Shown: positions 18,776 through 29,022, counted from the stretch's first letter. The stretch: DNA of 50,900 nucleotides from Moraxella catarrhalis (GCF_001632285.1 NZ_LWAH01000017.1:1-50900), one strand, 5' to 3'. The notes: generated from the sequence alone by a model not told the origin. Program-made: numbers and translations.

Positions 18776-19747
18776 CTAAATATCTGTCTTTGGATGGCTG
18801 TCAATATTGTTTTCAATAAATTTAATAAAATCCACCGCAATACTTGTACCACATTGGTCATCAATCTCACGCACGCAGGTTGGACTAGTAACATTAATCT
18901 CGGTAATATACCCGCCAATGACATCGAGTCCGACAAAATACAAGCCTTTTTCCAATAAAGTTGGCGCCACTGCATTAGCCAATTGGCGTTCACGCTCCGT
19001 CAGTGGCATTGCCACACCCCTACCACCTGCCGCTAAGTTCCCCCGTGTTTCGCCTTGGGAAGGAATTCGTGCCAGACAATAATCAACAGGTTTACCACCC
19101 ACAATCAGCACCCGCTTATCTCCTTCTACAATCGCAGGAATGTATTTTTGTGCCATGATGGGTAACTCACCCATCTGTGTCAGCATCTCAAGGGTGGCGC
19201 CGATATTAGGGCTGTCTGCTGTCAAGCGAAAAATACCCATACCTCCCATACCATCTAAGGGTTTGACGATGACATCTTGATGCTCAGTGATGAAGGCTTG
19301 AATATGCATCTGCTTGTTGGTGACGATGGTCGGCGACATCAGTTCACTAAACTGTGTGGCAAACAGCTTTTCATTACAATCTTTGACAGCCAAAGGATCA
19401 TTGATCACCCAAACGCCCGCCTGCTTGGCATAATCCAGCAAATGCAAGGCATACAAAAATTTCATATCAAATGGTGGATCTTTACGCATCAAAATCACAT
19501 CAAAATCCGTCGCGCAATAAGTTGCCATCTCACCAAGCTCATAAAAATTTTCAGGATTTTTAAAAACTTGTAATGGCTGAGCATCCACATTCAATGTACC
19601 CTGACTAAGCCAAAGATCATGAATTTGACAATAATACAGCTCATGCCCACGCTCATCAGCCGCCCACATCATCGCAAGCGTGGTATCTTTTTTATAACTT
19701 ACTGTAGTAATATCGTCCATGACGATCAAAAATCGAAGCTTTTTCAT
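18776..19747 (-). CDS. gshB: Glutathione synthetase
   Basis: GshB ligates gamma-glutamylcysteine and glycine with ATP. The 323-residue protein starts with the typical LRFLIVMDDITTVSYKKDTT and has the ATP-grasp glycine-rich loop VKPLDGMGGMGIFR. It ends with the metal-binding GGYITEINVTSPTCVREID. Length equals the E. coli enzyme within a few residues. It stands alone between pyrE and murG. With gor (35.2 kb) it shows that this organism makes and recycles glutathione. gshA is not in the window. Confidence 0.96.
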   Translation of the reverse strand: MKKLRFLIVMDDITTVSYKKDTTLAMMWAADERGHELYYCQIHDLWLSQGTLNVDAQPLQVFKNPENFYELGEMATYCATDFDVILMRKDPPFDMKFLYALHLLDYAKQAGVWVINDPLAVKDCNEKLFATQFSELMSPTIVTNKQMHIQAFITEHQDVIVKPLDGMGGMGIFRLTADSPNIGATLEMLTQMGELPIMAQKYIPAIVEGDKRVLIVGGKPVDYCLARIPSQGETRGNLAAGGRGVAMPLTERERQLANAVAPTLLEKGLYFVGLDVIGGYITEINVTSPTCVREIDDQCGTSIAVDFIKFIENNIDSHPKTDI

Positions 19748-19841
19748 CTCATTATCCCAATATCTTAATTATTTAACTTATTAAATATAATTATTAAAGT
19801 AATATATTAAATATGACTAAAGTATTTTATAGTATCAGCCT

Positions 19842-20489
19842 TTAGTTGATGCCATATTCTGCACGATAAGCCTGCATCTGAGCCAGCTCATCTTGAGATC
19901 CATGTTTGGCAACATAATCAATAATATCATCCATCGTCACCAAAGCAAGCACTGGCACTTGCAGGCTCTCAGCAAGCTCTTGAATGGCTGATCGATCACT
20001 TTGACCTTTTTCTTTACGATCAAGAGCAACAATAATACCTGCAACGCTTGCCCCAGCTTTACCCAGCAAAGTAATAACTTCACGCATGGCGGTACCTGCG
20101 GTCATGACATCGTCGACCACCCAAACAGATTTACCGTTTAAATCAGCACCAACCAGCATACCGCCTTCACCATGATTTTTAGCTTCTTTGCGATTATAAC
20201 CCCACTCAGCATTAATCTGATGCTCACGCCACAACACTTGAGCGGTCGCTGCCACAAAAGGAATGCCCTTATAAGCGGCACCAAAGATGACCAGATCATC
20301 TTGATTGGCGTGTTTGGCAAGTGTATCTGCATAACCTTCTGCAAGCACGCTCAATAATTCACCTGTTGATAGCAAACCTGCATTAAAGAAATAAGGACTT
20401 TTACGCCCTGACTTTAGGGTAAACTCACCAAAACACAACACATGGTTTTTTAAGGCAACCTCAATAAACCGCTCAGGATGAAATGACAT
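19842..20489 (-). CDS. pyrE: Orotate phosphoribosyltransferase
   Basis: PyrE converts orotate and PRPP to OMP in pyrimidine synthesis. The 215-residue protein has the PRPP-binding motif VWVVDDVMTAGTAMREV near residues 120-136 and the GRKSPYFFNAG substrate region near the N-terminus. It begins MSFHPERFIEVALKNHVLCF. The length is the standard one. It appears to be a single-gene unit, separated from tsf by the tsf terminator. Confidence 0.96.
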   Translation of the reverse strand: MSFHPERFIEVALKNHVLCFGEFTLKSGRKSPYFFNAGLLSTGELLSVLAEGYADTLAKHANQDDLVIFGAAYKGIPFVAATAQVLWREHQINAEWGYNRKEAKNHGEGGMLVGADLNGKSVWVVDDVMTAGTAMREVITLLGKAGASVAGIIVALDRKEKGQSDRSAIQELAESLQVPVLALVTMDDIIDYVAKHGSQDELAQMQAYRAEYGIN

Positions 20490-20584
20490 AAAAATTCCTT
20501 AATCTGATAAAATTCATACATTAAACTATTTTACTCTGTATGATCGATTTTTACAATTAAACGAAGGATCATTTCGGGCAAAAT

Positions 20585-20616
20585 AAAAACCCAATAGGCA
20601 AGCATATTGGGTTTTT
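20585..20616 (-). terminator. tsf terminator
   Basis: A perfect 12-bp stem (AAAAACCCAATA / TATTGGGTTTTT) with an 8-nt loop lies 17 bp after the tsf stop. It is symmetric and could also act on the other strand. Confidence 0.88.
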
Positions 20617-20632
20617 GTCAAAAAGCTTAAAA

Positions 20633-21511
20633 TTAAGCTTTGGCAGCGGCTTGAGCAGCAGCAACTTCAGCAGCGAAGTCCTCTTGCTTTTTCTCAATGC
20701 CTTCACCAACTTCTAGGCGCTTGAAGCTAACCACAGTGGCATTTTCTGATTTTAGAACATCACCAACTTTTTTATCGTTATCCATGACATAAGGTTGGTT
20801 AACCAAAGTCACTTCATTGAGATACTTTTGTAGACCACCAGTGATCATCTTCTCAATCACTGCCTCTGGCTTGCCAGATTCTTTGGCTTTAGCTTCGATA
20901 ATGTCTTTTTCACGGGCTAGGATATCTACTGGTACATCAGCTTCATTCACAGCCAACGGATTGAATGCTGCCACTTGCATGGCAACCGCTTTACCCACTT
21001 CTTCAGAACCGCCTTCAATTGAGACAACAACACCAATACGCAGACCGTGGCGATAAGCGGCAAGGTTAGCACCTTCAATCACTTCAGCACGGCGAACTTG
21101 AATATTCTCACCGATTTTTTGAACCAATGCCACACGCGCTTCTTCAACTGTTGAGCCATCACCGTATGGTAGCTGGGCAATCGCTGCCACATCTGTGGTG
21201 TTGTTTTCAAGTGCAAGCTTGGCAACTTTATTGGCAAATGCAGTGAAGTTTTCATCTTTAGCAACGAAATCAGTTTGGCAGTTTACTTCTAGTAGCAACG
21301 CTTTACCTTCACCTTGGGCAATGATAATCGCACCATCAGCAGCGATATTACCTGCTTTTTTGGCAGCTTTTGCTTGACCTGATTTACGCAGATTATCAAT
21401 CGCAAGTTCGATATCACCGCCTGCTTCTTCAAGTGCTTTTTTGCACTCCATCATGCCAAGACCAGTACGGTCACGCAGCTCTTTTACTAGCTTTGCAGAA
21501 ACTTGAGTCAT
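20633..21511 (-). CDS. tsf: Translation elongation factor Ts
   Basis: EF-Ts is the nucleotide exchange factor that recycles EF-Tu. The 292-residue protein shows the N-terminal UBA-like domain ([21 protein letters not shown]) and the EF-Tu-contacting [10 protein letters not shown] motif near residue 80. A dimerisation core follows. It lies 77 bp downstream of rpsB, the universal rpsB-tsf pair, with a hairpin between the two. Confidence 0.97.
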   Translation of the reverse strand: MTQVSAKLVKELRDRTGLGMMECKKALEEAGGDIELAIDNLRKSGQAKAAKKAGNIAADGAIIIAQGEGKALLLEVNCQTDFVAKDENFTAFANKVAKLALENNTTDVAAIAQLPYGDGSTVEEARVALVQKIGENIQVRRAEVIEGANLAAYRHGLRIGVVVSIEGGSEEVGKAVAMQVAAFNPLAVNEADVPVDILAREKDIIEAKAKESGKPEAVIEKMITGGLQKYLNEVTLVNQPYVMDNDKKVGDVLKSENATVVSFKRLEVGEGIEKKQEDFAAEVAAAQAAAKA

Positions 21512-21550
21512 GTCAATTACCTTAAGTTTTAATTGAACAAAAATTTAGGA

Positions 21551-21583
21551 TAAGCTTGGTATGACCACGCCAAACCAAGCTTA
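21551..21583 (-). terminator. Attenuator-like hairpin between rpsB and tsf
   Basis: A 10-bp perfect inverted repeat (TAAGCTTGGT / ACCAAGCTTA) with a 13-nt loop lies just after the rpsB stop. A short U-rich stretch follows about 8 nt later on the minus strand. It looks like a partial terminator or processing site that would lower tsf relative to rpsB, rather than a full stop. Confidence 0.6.
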
Positions 21584-21588
21584 ATAAA

Positions 21589-22404
21589 TTAGTAGTTGTT
21601 AACCACTTGACCAGCTTGGTCAACTTTATCTTCAACAGGTGCGGTTGCATTTTCACGGTTGGCTTGCTTATCAGCATCAGCTGCATCAGCATGACCTTGG
21701 GTTTTAGCGTACTCTTTACCTGCAATGATCGCATCAGCCATCGCTGTTACATATAAGCTAATGGCACGAATTGCATCGTCATTGGCGGCAATGACATAGT
21801 CAACATTGTCTGGGTTTGAGTTGGTATCTACAATACCAATCACAGGAATACCAAGGTTTTTGGCTTCTTTGATGGCGATGGCTTCGTGGTCAACATCAAC
21901 AACAAACAACGCATCAGGCAAACCGCCCATCTCTTTGATACCACCCAAAGCACGCTCTAGCTTTTCCATTTGGCGGGTACGCTCAAGTGCTTCACGCTTA
22001 GTCAATTTTGCAAATGTACCATCTTCAGCTTGCTTTTCTAGCTCTTTTAGACGAGTGATTGACTGGCGAAGTGTTTTCCAGTTTGTTAGCATACCGCCCA
22101 ACCAACGATGGTCAACATAAGGCATGCCTGCACGCTGTGCTTGTTCACGGATTACCGCACCCGCTGCACGCTTAGTACCAACAAATAAAATCTTGTTGCG
22201 AGCCGCTGCTTGTTTATTCACGAAAGTTAGTGCTTCGTTAAATTGCTTAACGGTATGCTCAAGGTTAATAATATGAATGCGATTACGAGCACCAAAGATG
22301 TACTGGCTCATTTTTGGATTCCAAAAACGAGTTTGGTGACCGAAGTGAGCACCTGCTTCTAACAAGTCACGCATTGAGATTTGAGTTGGGTTTTTATCTG
22401 ACAT
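21589..22404 (-). CDS. rpsB: 30S ribosomal protein S2
   Basis: S2 is a late-assembling protein of the small subunit that is needed to bind S1. The 271-residue protein begins with the conserved [20 protein letters not shown] and has the coiled-coil insertion around residues 105-150 and the [15 protein letters not shown] block. The last 35 residues are a hydrophilic, charged extension beyond the usual core of about 240. It is followed by tsf. Confidence 0.97.
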   Translation of the reverse strand: MSDKNPTQISMRDLLEAGAHFGHQTRFWNPKMSQYIFGARNRIHIINLEHTVKQFNEALTFVNKQAAARNKILFVGTKRAAGAVIREQAQRAGMPYVDHRWLGGMLTNWKTLRQSITRLKELEKQAEDGTFAKLTKREALERTRQMEKLERALGGIKEMGGLPDALFVVDVDHEAIAIKEAKNLGIPVIGIVDTNSNPDNVDYVIAANDDAIRAISLYVTAMADAIIAGKEYAKTQGHADAADADKQANRENATAPVEDKVDQAGQVVNNY

Positions 22405-22549
22405 AAAAAATCCTAAAAGTTTGGGTTACGCCTCCACGAAACCAAAATACCGAATCCATTAGCACGCATCCGTCACGATGACGAATTATTCAAACCAACA
22501 GACACCCCAATATTTCAAATAATTTCGTGTGTGTAGTGTAAGTTTAAAA
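22405..22549 (-). promoter_or_regulatory. rpsB 5' leader
   Basis: The long untranslated leader contains a CGTCA-TCG-TGACG hairpin at 22471-22483 and a purine-rich GTGGAGGCG segment before the start. In gammaproteobacteria the rpsB leader is structured and is the site of autoregulation by S2. A similar role here is inferred from length and hairpin, not shown. Confidence 0.45.
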
Positions 22550-22578
22550 AATACGCCCATTTAAAAAATGGACGTATT
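22550..22578 (-). terminator. smc terminator abutting the rpsB promoter
   Basis: On the minus strand AATACGTCCATTT pairs with AAATGGGCGTATT (one G-U) and is followed by TTTT. It lies downstream of smc and directly after the -10 of the rpsB promoter. Confidence 0.65.
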
Positions 22579-22608
22579 ATTATAGCAAATTCTTATCAAA
22601 AAGTCCAA
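22579..22608 (-). promoter_or_regulatory. rpsB promoter
   Basis: TTGGAC, an 18-nt spacer and a perfect TATAAT preceded by TGC (extended -10) lie on the minus strand right after the smc stop. The transcript would begin inside the 5' arm of the hairpin at 22550-22578. Confidence 0.7.
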
Positions 22609-22637
22609 GTAAATGTTAGATAATGGACAGTTTTTAT

Positions 22638-25600
22638 TCAGTCATTGACTTCTAAATATTTTTGGGCTTCTTGTAAATCAACTGTCACCAAACTTGAGAT
22701 ACCAGCGGTTGGCATGGTAATGCCTTTTAACTCATCAGCGATTTGCATGGCAAGCTTATTATGACTAATAAAAATAAACTGAACATCATCAGCCAATTCT
22801 CTAATCAACCCTGTAAATCTGGCGACATTGGCATCATCAAGCGGTGCATCAACCTCATCAAGTACACAAAAAGGCGCAGGGTGCTGCTTAAAAATAGCAA
22901 AAATCAAACTCAATGCTGTCAAGGTTTTTTCGCCACCTGAAAGCACAGCAAGTCTTGAGTTTTTCTTACCCTTTGGTTGAGCCATCAGCACAAGCCCTGC
23001 TCGCCATTTGTCCGATTTGGGCAAGTCATCATCTGCCATCAAAGTTAAGCTTGCTTGACCACCACCAAAAACCTTTGAAAATAGTGCATTTAGCTCTTTA
23101 TTTACCGCCTCAAGTGCTGTCAAAAACAGTGTTTTAGTTTTTTCGTCAATCGCACGAATGGCATCTTGAAGCTTTTTCATGCTTTGGGTGATGTCATTGA
23201 TTTGCTCATCCATGGGCGAAACACGCGCCTCAAGCTCGGCAAGCTCAGCTGCAGCTGCCAAATTCACCGCACCAAGCTCAGCAATTTTACTTTTGATTTG
23301 ATTTTGCCTTGCTGAATTATCGGTGAAATTTTGATTAGGATTTGTCCGAAAATCTGCCAGTTTAGACGCTAAATTAAACGATTCATCCAGACGCATAAGC
23401 TCACCGCCAATGTCTTGAACACGGCTTTCACCAACCGCTGTATCTGCACTGATCTGTGCCAAAGTTGCTTGAGCGGTGGCAAATTTGGTATGTGCCTCAG
23501 TCAGCGTTTCTTGCAATTGACTTTGGGCAATTTGCTGTGCTTTGGCTGCCAACTCATATTCATCACTAGCAATCTTAAGCTCATGACTTACCGCTTTGGC
23601 AGCTTTAAACGCCTCTTCAAGCACTGGTAGCTTTTGACTGAGTTCCTGCTGCGTGCTTTTGGTTGTCTCAATGTCCGCTTGAGTTTGTGATGCACTATGT
23701 TTTGCCATCTCAAGCAAACGCTCGGCATGGGTTTTTGCTTGCGTCAGTGTGCCAAGTTTGATTTGTAAAGCCTGATATGTATCATTTTGGGTTTTAAGCT
23801 TAGCAACAGCTTCGTCGATACGCACCGTCTGCACCGCCATGGCTTGATTTGCTTGCTCAACTTTTGGCTCAAGCTCCCTTAAGCCAAAATCACAGGTCTC
23901 AATCTGCATATTAAGCTCTTGTAGCTCATTTTTAATACTGCTATTTTCATCATCCAGTCGCTTGAGCTGACTGTCAATACTCTCACGGCGTGCTTTTTCA
24001 GAATCAAGTTTGGTGGTTAGTATGGTCAAGCCTTGTTCTAACTGGTGCAGCTGCTGGGTGACCACATTTTTTTGGGCAGTGATTTCTTCAAGCTCAATTT
24101 TACTGCTTTGAAGCCTTGTCAGTACTTGCTTGAGCTGCTTTTGGTCTTTTTCAAGCGAATCTTCAAGTGTGTTTAGTTCATCTTCTAGCACCTCTAGTCG
24201 CTCAAGGTGTTTTTTCCGATCACTTAAAAACTGACTGCTGGTATCACCAAGTTTTGAAAGGTGTAACATACCAAAACTGCCCACCAGCCAACCAGCTTTT
24301 GTCATAATTATCATACCAAATGGTATGGTTGTGTCCAAGTCTGTGAGCGGCTCATCGCCCACATATAAATAACAGCGACCAAATAACTCAAGCGTAGGCA
24401 TGCTAAACAGTCGATCAAAACGCACCAGTTGCTGTTGTATTGATGTTGGTAGTTGAGACAACATCTCATCGGTATAGGTTGTGTTTCTTGTTTTGCCTGA
24501 TTTTAAGATCATATAATCATTATCATCCATCACATGACCTAAAACAGCCGTTGGCAGTTCATCGCTTAGACGGGCATTCAACCAAAATCCCAAAAACTGA
24601 TCCAAAACATCTGCATAGTCCAAACCCATTTCTGTTAGTACCAAACTTTCTTTTAGACTTGGCAGTGCATTTAAGGCTATTGATGTATCAGCATCAGGCG
24701 GCGTCGTAATTTTATTAGACGGTATTTTAGTGTGTACCAGTTTGTGCAAAATTTCATATTCACCCATCAAACTGGCATGGCGTTTTTCTTGGCTTTGTAC
24801 ATGGATTTGGGATGTTTGCACTGCTTGAGTCAGCTCGTCTACAAGTGATTTTAGCATCTCATCATCATTAAGATGTTCAAGCTTTTGTCTGAGTGCCACA
24901 GCTTTTAAGGTATCAGCAGACAGCTGATTTTGCACTTCAATAGTATCGCTAAATAGATTTTTGGCAGTGATAAGCTCATCATAACGAACTTGCCATTTAT
25001 TTAATCCAATCTCCAAACGCTGACGCTGAGATTGTGCCAATTTCTTGAGATTTTCAAGATTATTTTTTTCTTGCATTAGGCTACTTAGCTCATCTCGGTG
25101 CGACTGCCAAGTCAACTGCACCTCACTTTGAGCTTGCTTGGCATGGGTAATCTCATGCGTCATCGCTTCTGCTTTAGGCGTAATGACATCTAGCGATTGG
25201 TTAATTTGTAAAAGCTCGTCTTGTGCCTGATTTATCTTGGTCAAAGCTTCTTGATGCTGAGCCTGTAGGCGAGCAATTTTTTCATCATTTTGGGTAATTT
25301 GGCTATTGACTGTATAAAAATTATGCTGTGCGGTCTGCTCTGCCATCTGTGCATTGTGATAGTTGTCTTTGGCGTCATCTTTTAGCCACTGAGCCTCGGC
25401 AACACGCGCAGACAGTAGGTCAAGCTCACGGCGTACTTGATTGGCTTTAGCGTCTAGCTTGGCAAGCACCTCACCTGATTTACCCTGCTCAATCTTTTTT
25501 TGTTCGTGATGATGCCACGCTTCAAATAAGCGTCTGATTAACTCTTCTTTTTGAAGCGTTTTTAATTCATCATTTAAGGCTTGGTACTGTTTGGCAGACT

Positions 25601-26246
25601 GTGCTTGACGAATGAGCGTTTTGTGCTGTTTTTTTAGCTCACCTTGTAAATCTGAAAGCCTTTTAAGATTATCTTGGGTTTCGCCAAGTTTTTTTTCGGT
25701 CTCAGCACGGCGTGCCTGATAGCGAGATACGCCCGCACCTTCTTCAATAAATTCTCGAAGCTGCATGGGGCTTGACTCAACAATCCGCCCAATCATACCC
25801 TGCTCAATCACCGCATAGCTACGTGCACCAAGCCCAGTTCCCAAAAATACATCCACCACATCACGGCGACGCACTCGCTGACCATTGATAAAATAATCCG
25901 ATTTACCTTCTTTAGTGACTTGACGGCGTAGTGACAGCTCTTGATATAGATTTAATTCATGGCGAATGCCGTGGGTTTCGTCTTGCGTATGTTCAAAAAT
26001 CAGCTCAACACTTGCCAAACTCTTCGCAGCTCGCCCTTCAACACCTGCAAAAATAACATCGCTCATCGCCCCGCCACGCAGCTGTTTGGCAGAGGTCTCA
26101 CCAAGCACCCAACGAATTGCATCGATGACATTGGATTTGCCACAACCATTTGGTCCAACAATCGCAGTAATATCGTGTCGAAAAGTAAATGTCGTAGGAT
26201 TGGCAAAGGATTTAAACCCAGCCAGTTTTAAAGATTTTAGGCGCAT
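22638..26246 (-). CDS. smc: Chromosome partition protein SMC
   Basis: SMC is the ATPase of the condensin complex that compacts and segregates chromosomes with ScpA and ScpB. The 1202-residue protein has every expected part: a Walker A head (VGPNGCGKSNVIDAIRWVLG, residues about 31-50), long coiled coils, a hinge around 520-660, a second coiled coil, and the C-terminal head with signature LSGGEKTLTALSLIFAIF and Walker B PFCVLDEVDAPLDDANV. It appears complete. scpA and scpB are not in this window. Confidence 0.96.
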   Translation of the reverse strand: MRLKSLKLAGFKSFANPTTFTFRHDITAIVGPNGCGKSNVIDAIRWVLGETSAKQLRGGAMSDVIFAGVEGRAAKSLASVELIFEHTQDETHGIRHELNLYQELSLRRQVTKEGKSDYFINGQRVRRRDVVDVFLGTGLGARSYAVIEQGMIGRIVESSPMQLREFIEEGAGVSRYQARRAETEKKLGETQDNLKRLSDLQGELKKQHKTLIRQAQSAKQYQALNDELKTLQKEELIRRLFEAWHHHEQKKIEQGKSGEVLAKLDAKANQVRRELDLLSARVAEAQWLKDDAKDNYHNAQMAEQTAQHNFYTVNSQITQNDEKIARLQAQHQEALTKINQAQDELLQINQSLDVITPKAEAMTHEITHAKQAQSEVQLTWQSHRDELSSLMQEKNNLENLKKLAQSQRQRLEIGLNKWQVRYDELITAKNLFSDTIEVQNQLSADTLKAVALRQKLEHLNDDEMLKSLVDELTQAVQTSQIHVQSQEKRHASLMGEYEILHKLVHTKIPSNKITTPPDADTSIALNALPSLKESLVLTEMGLDYADVLDQFLGFWLNARLSDELPTAVLGHVMDDNDYMILKSGKTRNTTYTDEMLSQLPTSIQQQLVRFDRLFSMPTLELFGRCYLYVGDEPLTDLDTTIPFGMIIMTKAGWLVGSFGMLHLSKLGDTSSQFLSDRKKHLERLEVLEDELNTLEDSLEKDQKQLKQVLTRLQSSKIELEEITAQKNVVTQQLHQLEQGLTILTTKLDSEKARRESIDSQLKRLDDENSSIKNELQELNMQIETCDFGLRELEPKVEQANQAMAVQTVRIDEAVAKLKTQNDTYQALQIKLGTLTQAKTHAERLLEMAKHSASQTQADIETTKSTQQELSQKLPVLEEAFKAAKAVSHELKIASDEYELAAKAQQIAQSQLQETLTEAHTKFATAQATLAQISADTAVGESRVQDIGGELMRLDESFNLASKLADFRTNPNQNFTDNSARQNQIKSKIAELGAVNLAAAAELAELEARVSPMDEQINDITQSMKKLQDAIRAIDEKTKTLFLTALEAVNKELNALFSKVFGGGQASLTLMADDDLPKSDKWRAGLVLMAQPKGKKNSRLAVLSGGEKTLTALSLIFAIFKQHPAPFCVLDEVDAPLDDANVARFTGLIRELADDVQFIFISHNKLAMQIADELKGITMPTAGISSLVTVDLQEAQKYLEVND

Positions 26247-26332
26247 GAAAAACCAAGACAGATGATAAAAAAGAGTCGTATTTTAGCAAATTTTGCCTAA
26301 GTATGCTAATCGCAAAACTCAAATCATAGCAA

Positions 26333-26362
26333 AAAACCATCACCAATTTTGGTGATGGTTTT
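26333..26362 (-). terminator. rppH terminator
   Basis: A perfect 13-bp stem (AAAACCATCACCA / TGGTGATGGTTTT) with a 4-nt loop is followed by T residues on the minus strand, 20 bp after the rppH stop. Confidence 0.88.
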
Positions 26363-26381
26363 AACGCTTATTACATATTTA

Positions 26382-26879
26382 TTACATATTTGCCACCAAA
26401 GACTTTCGTTTGGGTACAGCATCAATCAGCTCAAGCAATGCCCGCTGATATACATTTCTTTTAAACGGTACAACACCCGTCAAAGGAAACCAATAACTCA
26501 CCCATTGCCAGTCGTCAAATTCAGGTACGCCCACATCAAAACGAATGTATTTGGTATTAGCTTCATCCAGATATAACAAAAACCATTTTTGTTTTTGTCC
26601 AATGCACAAAGGCTCCTGCCCTGTACGCAAATAACGCTTAGGCAAGCGATAACGCAACCAATCACGGGTGACTGCCAGCACTTTGACATGCTCAGGATGC
26701 AGCCCCACTTCTTCATACAGTTCACGATACATCGCATCTAGTGGTGTTTCGCCATGACTGATACCGCCTTGAGGAAACTGCCAACTGTCATGACCGATAC
26801 GCTTTGCCCACAAAAGTTGCCCGTGTGCATTTACCAAGATGATGCCGACATTTGGACGAAATCCGTCTGCATCAATCAT
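26382..26879 (-). CDS. rppH: RNA pyrophosphohydrolase
   Basis: RppH removes pyrophosphate from the 5' end of mRNA and so triggers RNase E decay. The 165-residue protein starts [17 protein letters not shown] and has a complete Nudix box at residues 38-60 (G-x5-E-x7-R-E-L-Y-E-E-V-G-L). The ATG at 26879 follows AAGAG by 7 nt; the upstream in-frame codon is only TTG. It is a single gene upstream of smc on the same strand. Confidence 0.94.
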   Translation of the reverse strand: MIDADGFRPNVGIILVNAHGQLLWAKRIGHDSWQFPQGGISHGETPLDAMYRELYEEVGLHPEHVKVLAVTRDWLRYRLPKRYLRTGQEPLCIGQKQKWFLLYLDEANTKYIRFDVGVPEFDDWQWVSYWFPLTGVVPFKRNVYQRALLELIDAVPKRKSLVANM

Positions 26880-27410
26880 AATCAAACTCTTAATATATAG
26901 GAGATACCCAGCATTGATACCTTGTTATTGAAAATTGATAACAATTGACAATTTTCATTCATGGTTACATGACAAATGGCGACATCTTATGGCTTAATGG
27001 CAAAAGCTTGCTTGATAAAAAACCATCAAACTTGACCTTTTTGCTTGAAGACTGACGATTATCCTGATGTTTAAACAGGGATTTTCATGATAAGTACCAA
27101 AATCAGATAGCTCCAAATTCATTTAAATTTCATCAAAAACTTTTGATGAATGACTTGTTGTCTATTAAACCAAAAAACAGTACAAAAGTATAGGGTTTTA
27201 TCCAAGCACCCTGACATCGGATTTTGGTTTAACCAACCTATCAGTTGCCTCATTTGGGTCGTGATTTTTGATAATGATAAGATTTTAACTCGTCCAAAAA
27301 TCGATTGGCGAAACTAAAATCAATAATTTGGTAAATGGTTTGCCAAACGCTGCCAAACCAAGTAAAATGAATGCTATAAAAAGTAAAATTTAACATAAAA
27401 AGAGTTTGAT
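26880..27410. other. 531-bp gene-free region between rppH and the OsmC gene
   Basis: No convincing open frame is present on either strand. Visible items are an inverted repeat GAAAATTG...CAATTTTC around 26929-26956 and GATAATGATAAG at 27270-27281, which resembles two adjacent Fur hexamers. The two flanking genes diverge from this region. It probably carries promoters for both, but it is long for that. I see no RNA family I recognise. Confidence 0.45.
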
Positions 27411-27824
27411 ATGGCACAATTAGACGCAGAACTGATTTGGGAAGATGGCGTACATTTTATTGGTACTTCACCATCAGGGCATACCATACATCTTGACGGT
27501 AATAAAACCGCTGGTGCAAGTCCGATGGAGCTGATTTTATTAGGGCTTGGTGGTTGTGCCAGTTATGATGTTGTCACCATCATGAAAAAATCTCGTCAAG
27601 ACATCACGGATGTCCGTTGCCAAATGCATGCCCACAGAGCCGATACTATCCCTGCAGTATTTACCGATATTCACTTGCATTTTGTGGTAACTGGCAGCGA
27701 TATCAAAGAATCGCAGCTTGCCAAAGCCATTGAGCTGTCTGCCGAAAAATACTGTTCAGCCTCACGCATGTTATCATCAGGTGGGGTGAATATCACTCAT
27801 GATTATGAGATTATTGAGAAATGA
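27411..27824 (+). CDS. OsmC family protein
   Basis: This is a small cytoplasmic thiol protein of the OsmC/Ohr superfamily, which reduces organic peroxides or performs related thiol chemistry. The 137-residue protein has the two conserved cysteines in GLGGCASYDVV and EKYCSASRML. The pattern resembles the YhfA-like branch more than classical Ohr, so peroxidase activity is only probable. Its last codon overlaps the MAPEG start by 4 bp (ATGA), indicating translational coupling. Confidence 0.88.
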   Translation: MAQLDAELIWEDGVHFIGTSPSGHTIHLDGNKTAGASPMELILLGLGGCASYDVVTIMKKSRQDITDVRCQMHAHRADTIPAVFTDIHLHFVVTGSDIKESQLAKAIELSAEKYCSASRMLSSGGVNITHDYEIIEK

Positions 27825-28243
27825 TCGCTGCACTGTTTGCTGATACCAATATCAAGCTTACCATCATCTTGATGGTCATCGCCTGTCTATTACCTTTTGT
27901 GTGTGCCGCTCTTGCCAAATATTTGGGTGGTTATAACATAAAAGACAATCAAACACCTCGTGAGTTTTTGGCAAATACTCACGGAGCCGCCGCAAGACTC
28001 AATCACGCTCAGACCAATAGCTTTGAAAGTCTGCCAATTTTCTTAGCCTCTGTACTCATTGCACTTTATACTTTTGTGCCTGTTAGTATCATCAATATAC
28101 TGGCAACAGGTTATCTTATCTTTCGCATCTGTTTTATTATGAGCTATGCAACCAATTTATCCATCTTGCGTTCAGTGACATGGATGTTTTCATTGAGCTG
28201 TTGTATCATGCTTTTTATTTTGGCATATCAAATGGGTATTTAA
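27821..28243 (+). CDS. MAPEG family membrane protein
   Basis: This is a 140-residue integral membrane protein with four hydrophobic segments and the MAPEG-type loop AAARLNHAQTNSFESLPIF between the first and second. MAPEG proteins include glutathione transferases and peroxidases in membranes; bacterial members are mostly uncharacterised. The 4-bp overlap with the OsmC gene suggests joint expression and a shared detoxification role. It is convergent with coaX, 17 bp apart. Confidence 0.85.
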   Translation: MIAALFADTNIKLTIILMVIACLLPFVCAALAKYLGGYNIKDNQTPREFLANTHGAAARLNHAQTNSFESLPIFLASVLIALYTFVPVSIINILATGYLIFRICFIMSYATNLSILRSVTWMFSLSCCIMLFILAYQMGI

Positions 28244-28260
28244 GATTGACAAGATAACAA

Positions 28261-28968
28261 TTAACAAAAATATCTTTGCAGTCCCTTTAATAACAGCTCT
28301 TCGTCTACCTGAATATGTTTTAGATGTGGTCTTAGCATTTGTGCACCGCCACCTGTCAATATCATCTCAAAATTTGGATAATTGGCTTGCACACTGGCGA
28401 CAGCGCCCACCACCCCAAATAAGACCCCATGATTTACAGCGTCATCGGTGGTCGTACCAAGACTTAACCCATCAAATCGCCCTTGTTTAACATCAATTTG
28501 CTGTGTTCCTGCATATAACGCATGACGCTGCATATAAACATTGGGCAAAATATAACCACCCAAATGTTCACCTTCATCAATCATATCAATCGTTAATGCC
28601 GTACCACAACCAACCACACATTGTTTATGACCATTTACTGCACCAAGCATCTGTAACCATCTATCCACACCCAATTGTGATGGCTCATAGCGACTACAAA
28701 GCATTGGGTGGCGATGATTCACCTTGGCAAATTCAAAAGGCACACCAAGCTCTTTTAAAGTTTTGGTGATGGCATGGTTAATTTTTTCGCCCAATACACT
28801 GGATATTCCTACAAAATTTGGCTCAAATTGTGTAAACACACCAAGCAAACCCAATAAAAGTTCATTGGGGGCTTTTAGATGTTCTTTAGCATCTGATAAG
28901 ATAATTTGACCATTGTTAATCAGCCAATATTTTAACCGAGTATTGCCCAAATCAAGCCACAGCACCAT
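28261..28968 (-). CDS. coaX: Type III pantothenate kinase
   Basis: CoaX phosphorylates pantothenate in the first step of coenzyme A synthesis. The 235-residue protein has the ASKHA phosphate loop LDLGNTRLKYW at the N-terminus, the GVDRWLQMLGA block and the second phosphate motif VVGCGTALTIDMI. The family needs a monovalent cation and is not feedback-inhibited by CoA. It lies 54 bp downstream of birA on the same strand, a common pairing. Confidence 0.94.
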   Translation of the reverse strand: MVLWLDLGNTRLKYWLINNGQIILSDAKEHLKAPNELLLGLLGVFTQFEPNFVGISSVLGEKINHAITKTLKELGVPFEFAKVNHRHPMLCSRYEPSQLGVDRWLQMLGAVNGHKQCVVGCGTALTIDMIDEGEHLGGYILPNVYMQRHALYAGTQQIDVKQGRFDGLSLGTTTDDAVNHGVLFGVVGAVASVQANYPNFEMILTGGGAQMLRPHLKHIQVDEELLLKGLQRYFC

Positions 28969-29022
28969 CTCATTTTGCCTCTGATTATTTTTTCTATTTA
29001 AAAAGATTGATTTAAAAAATTT

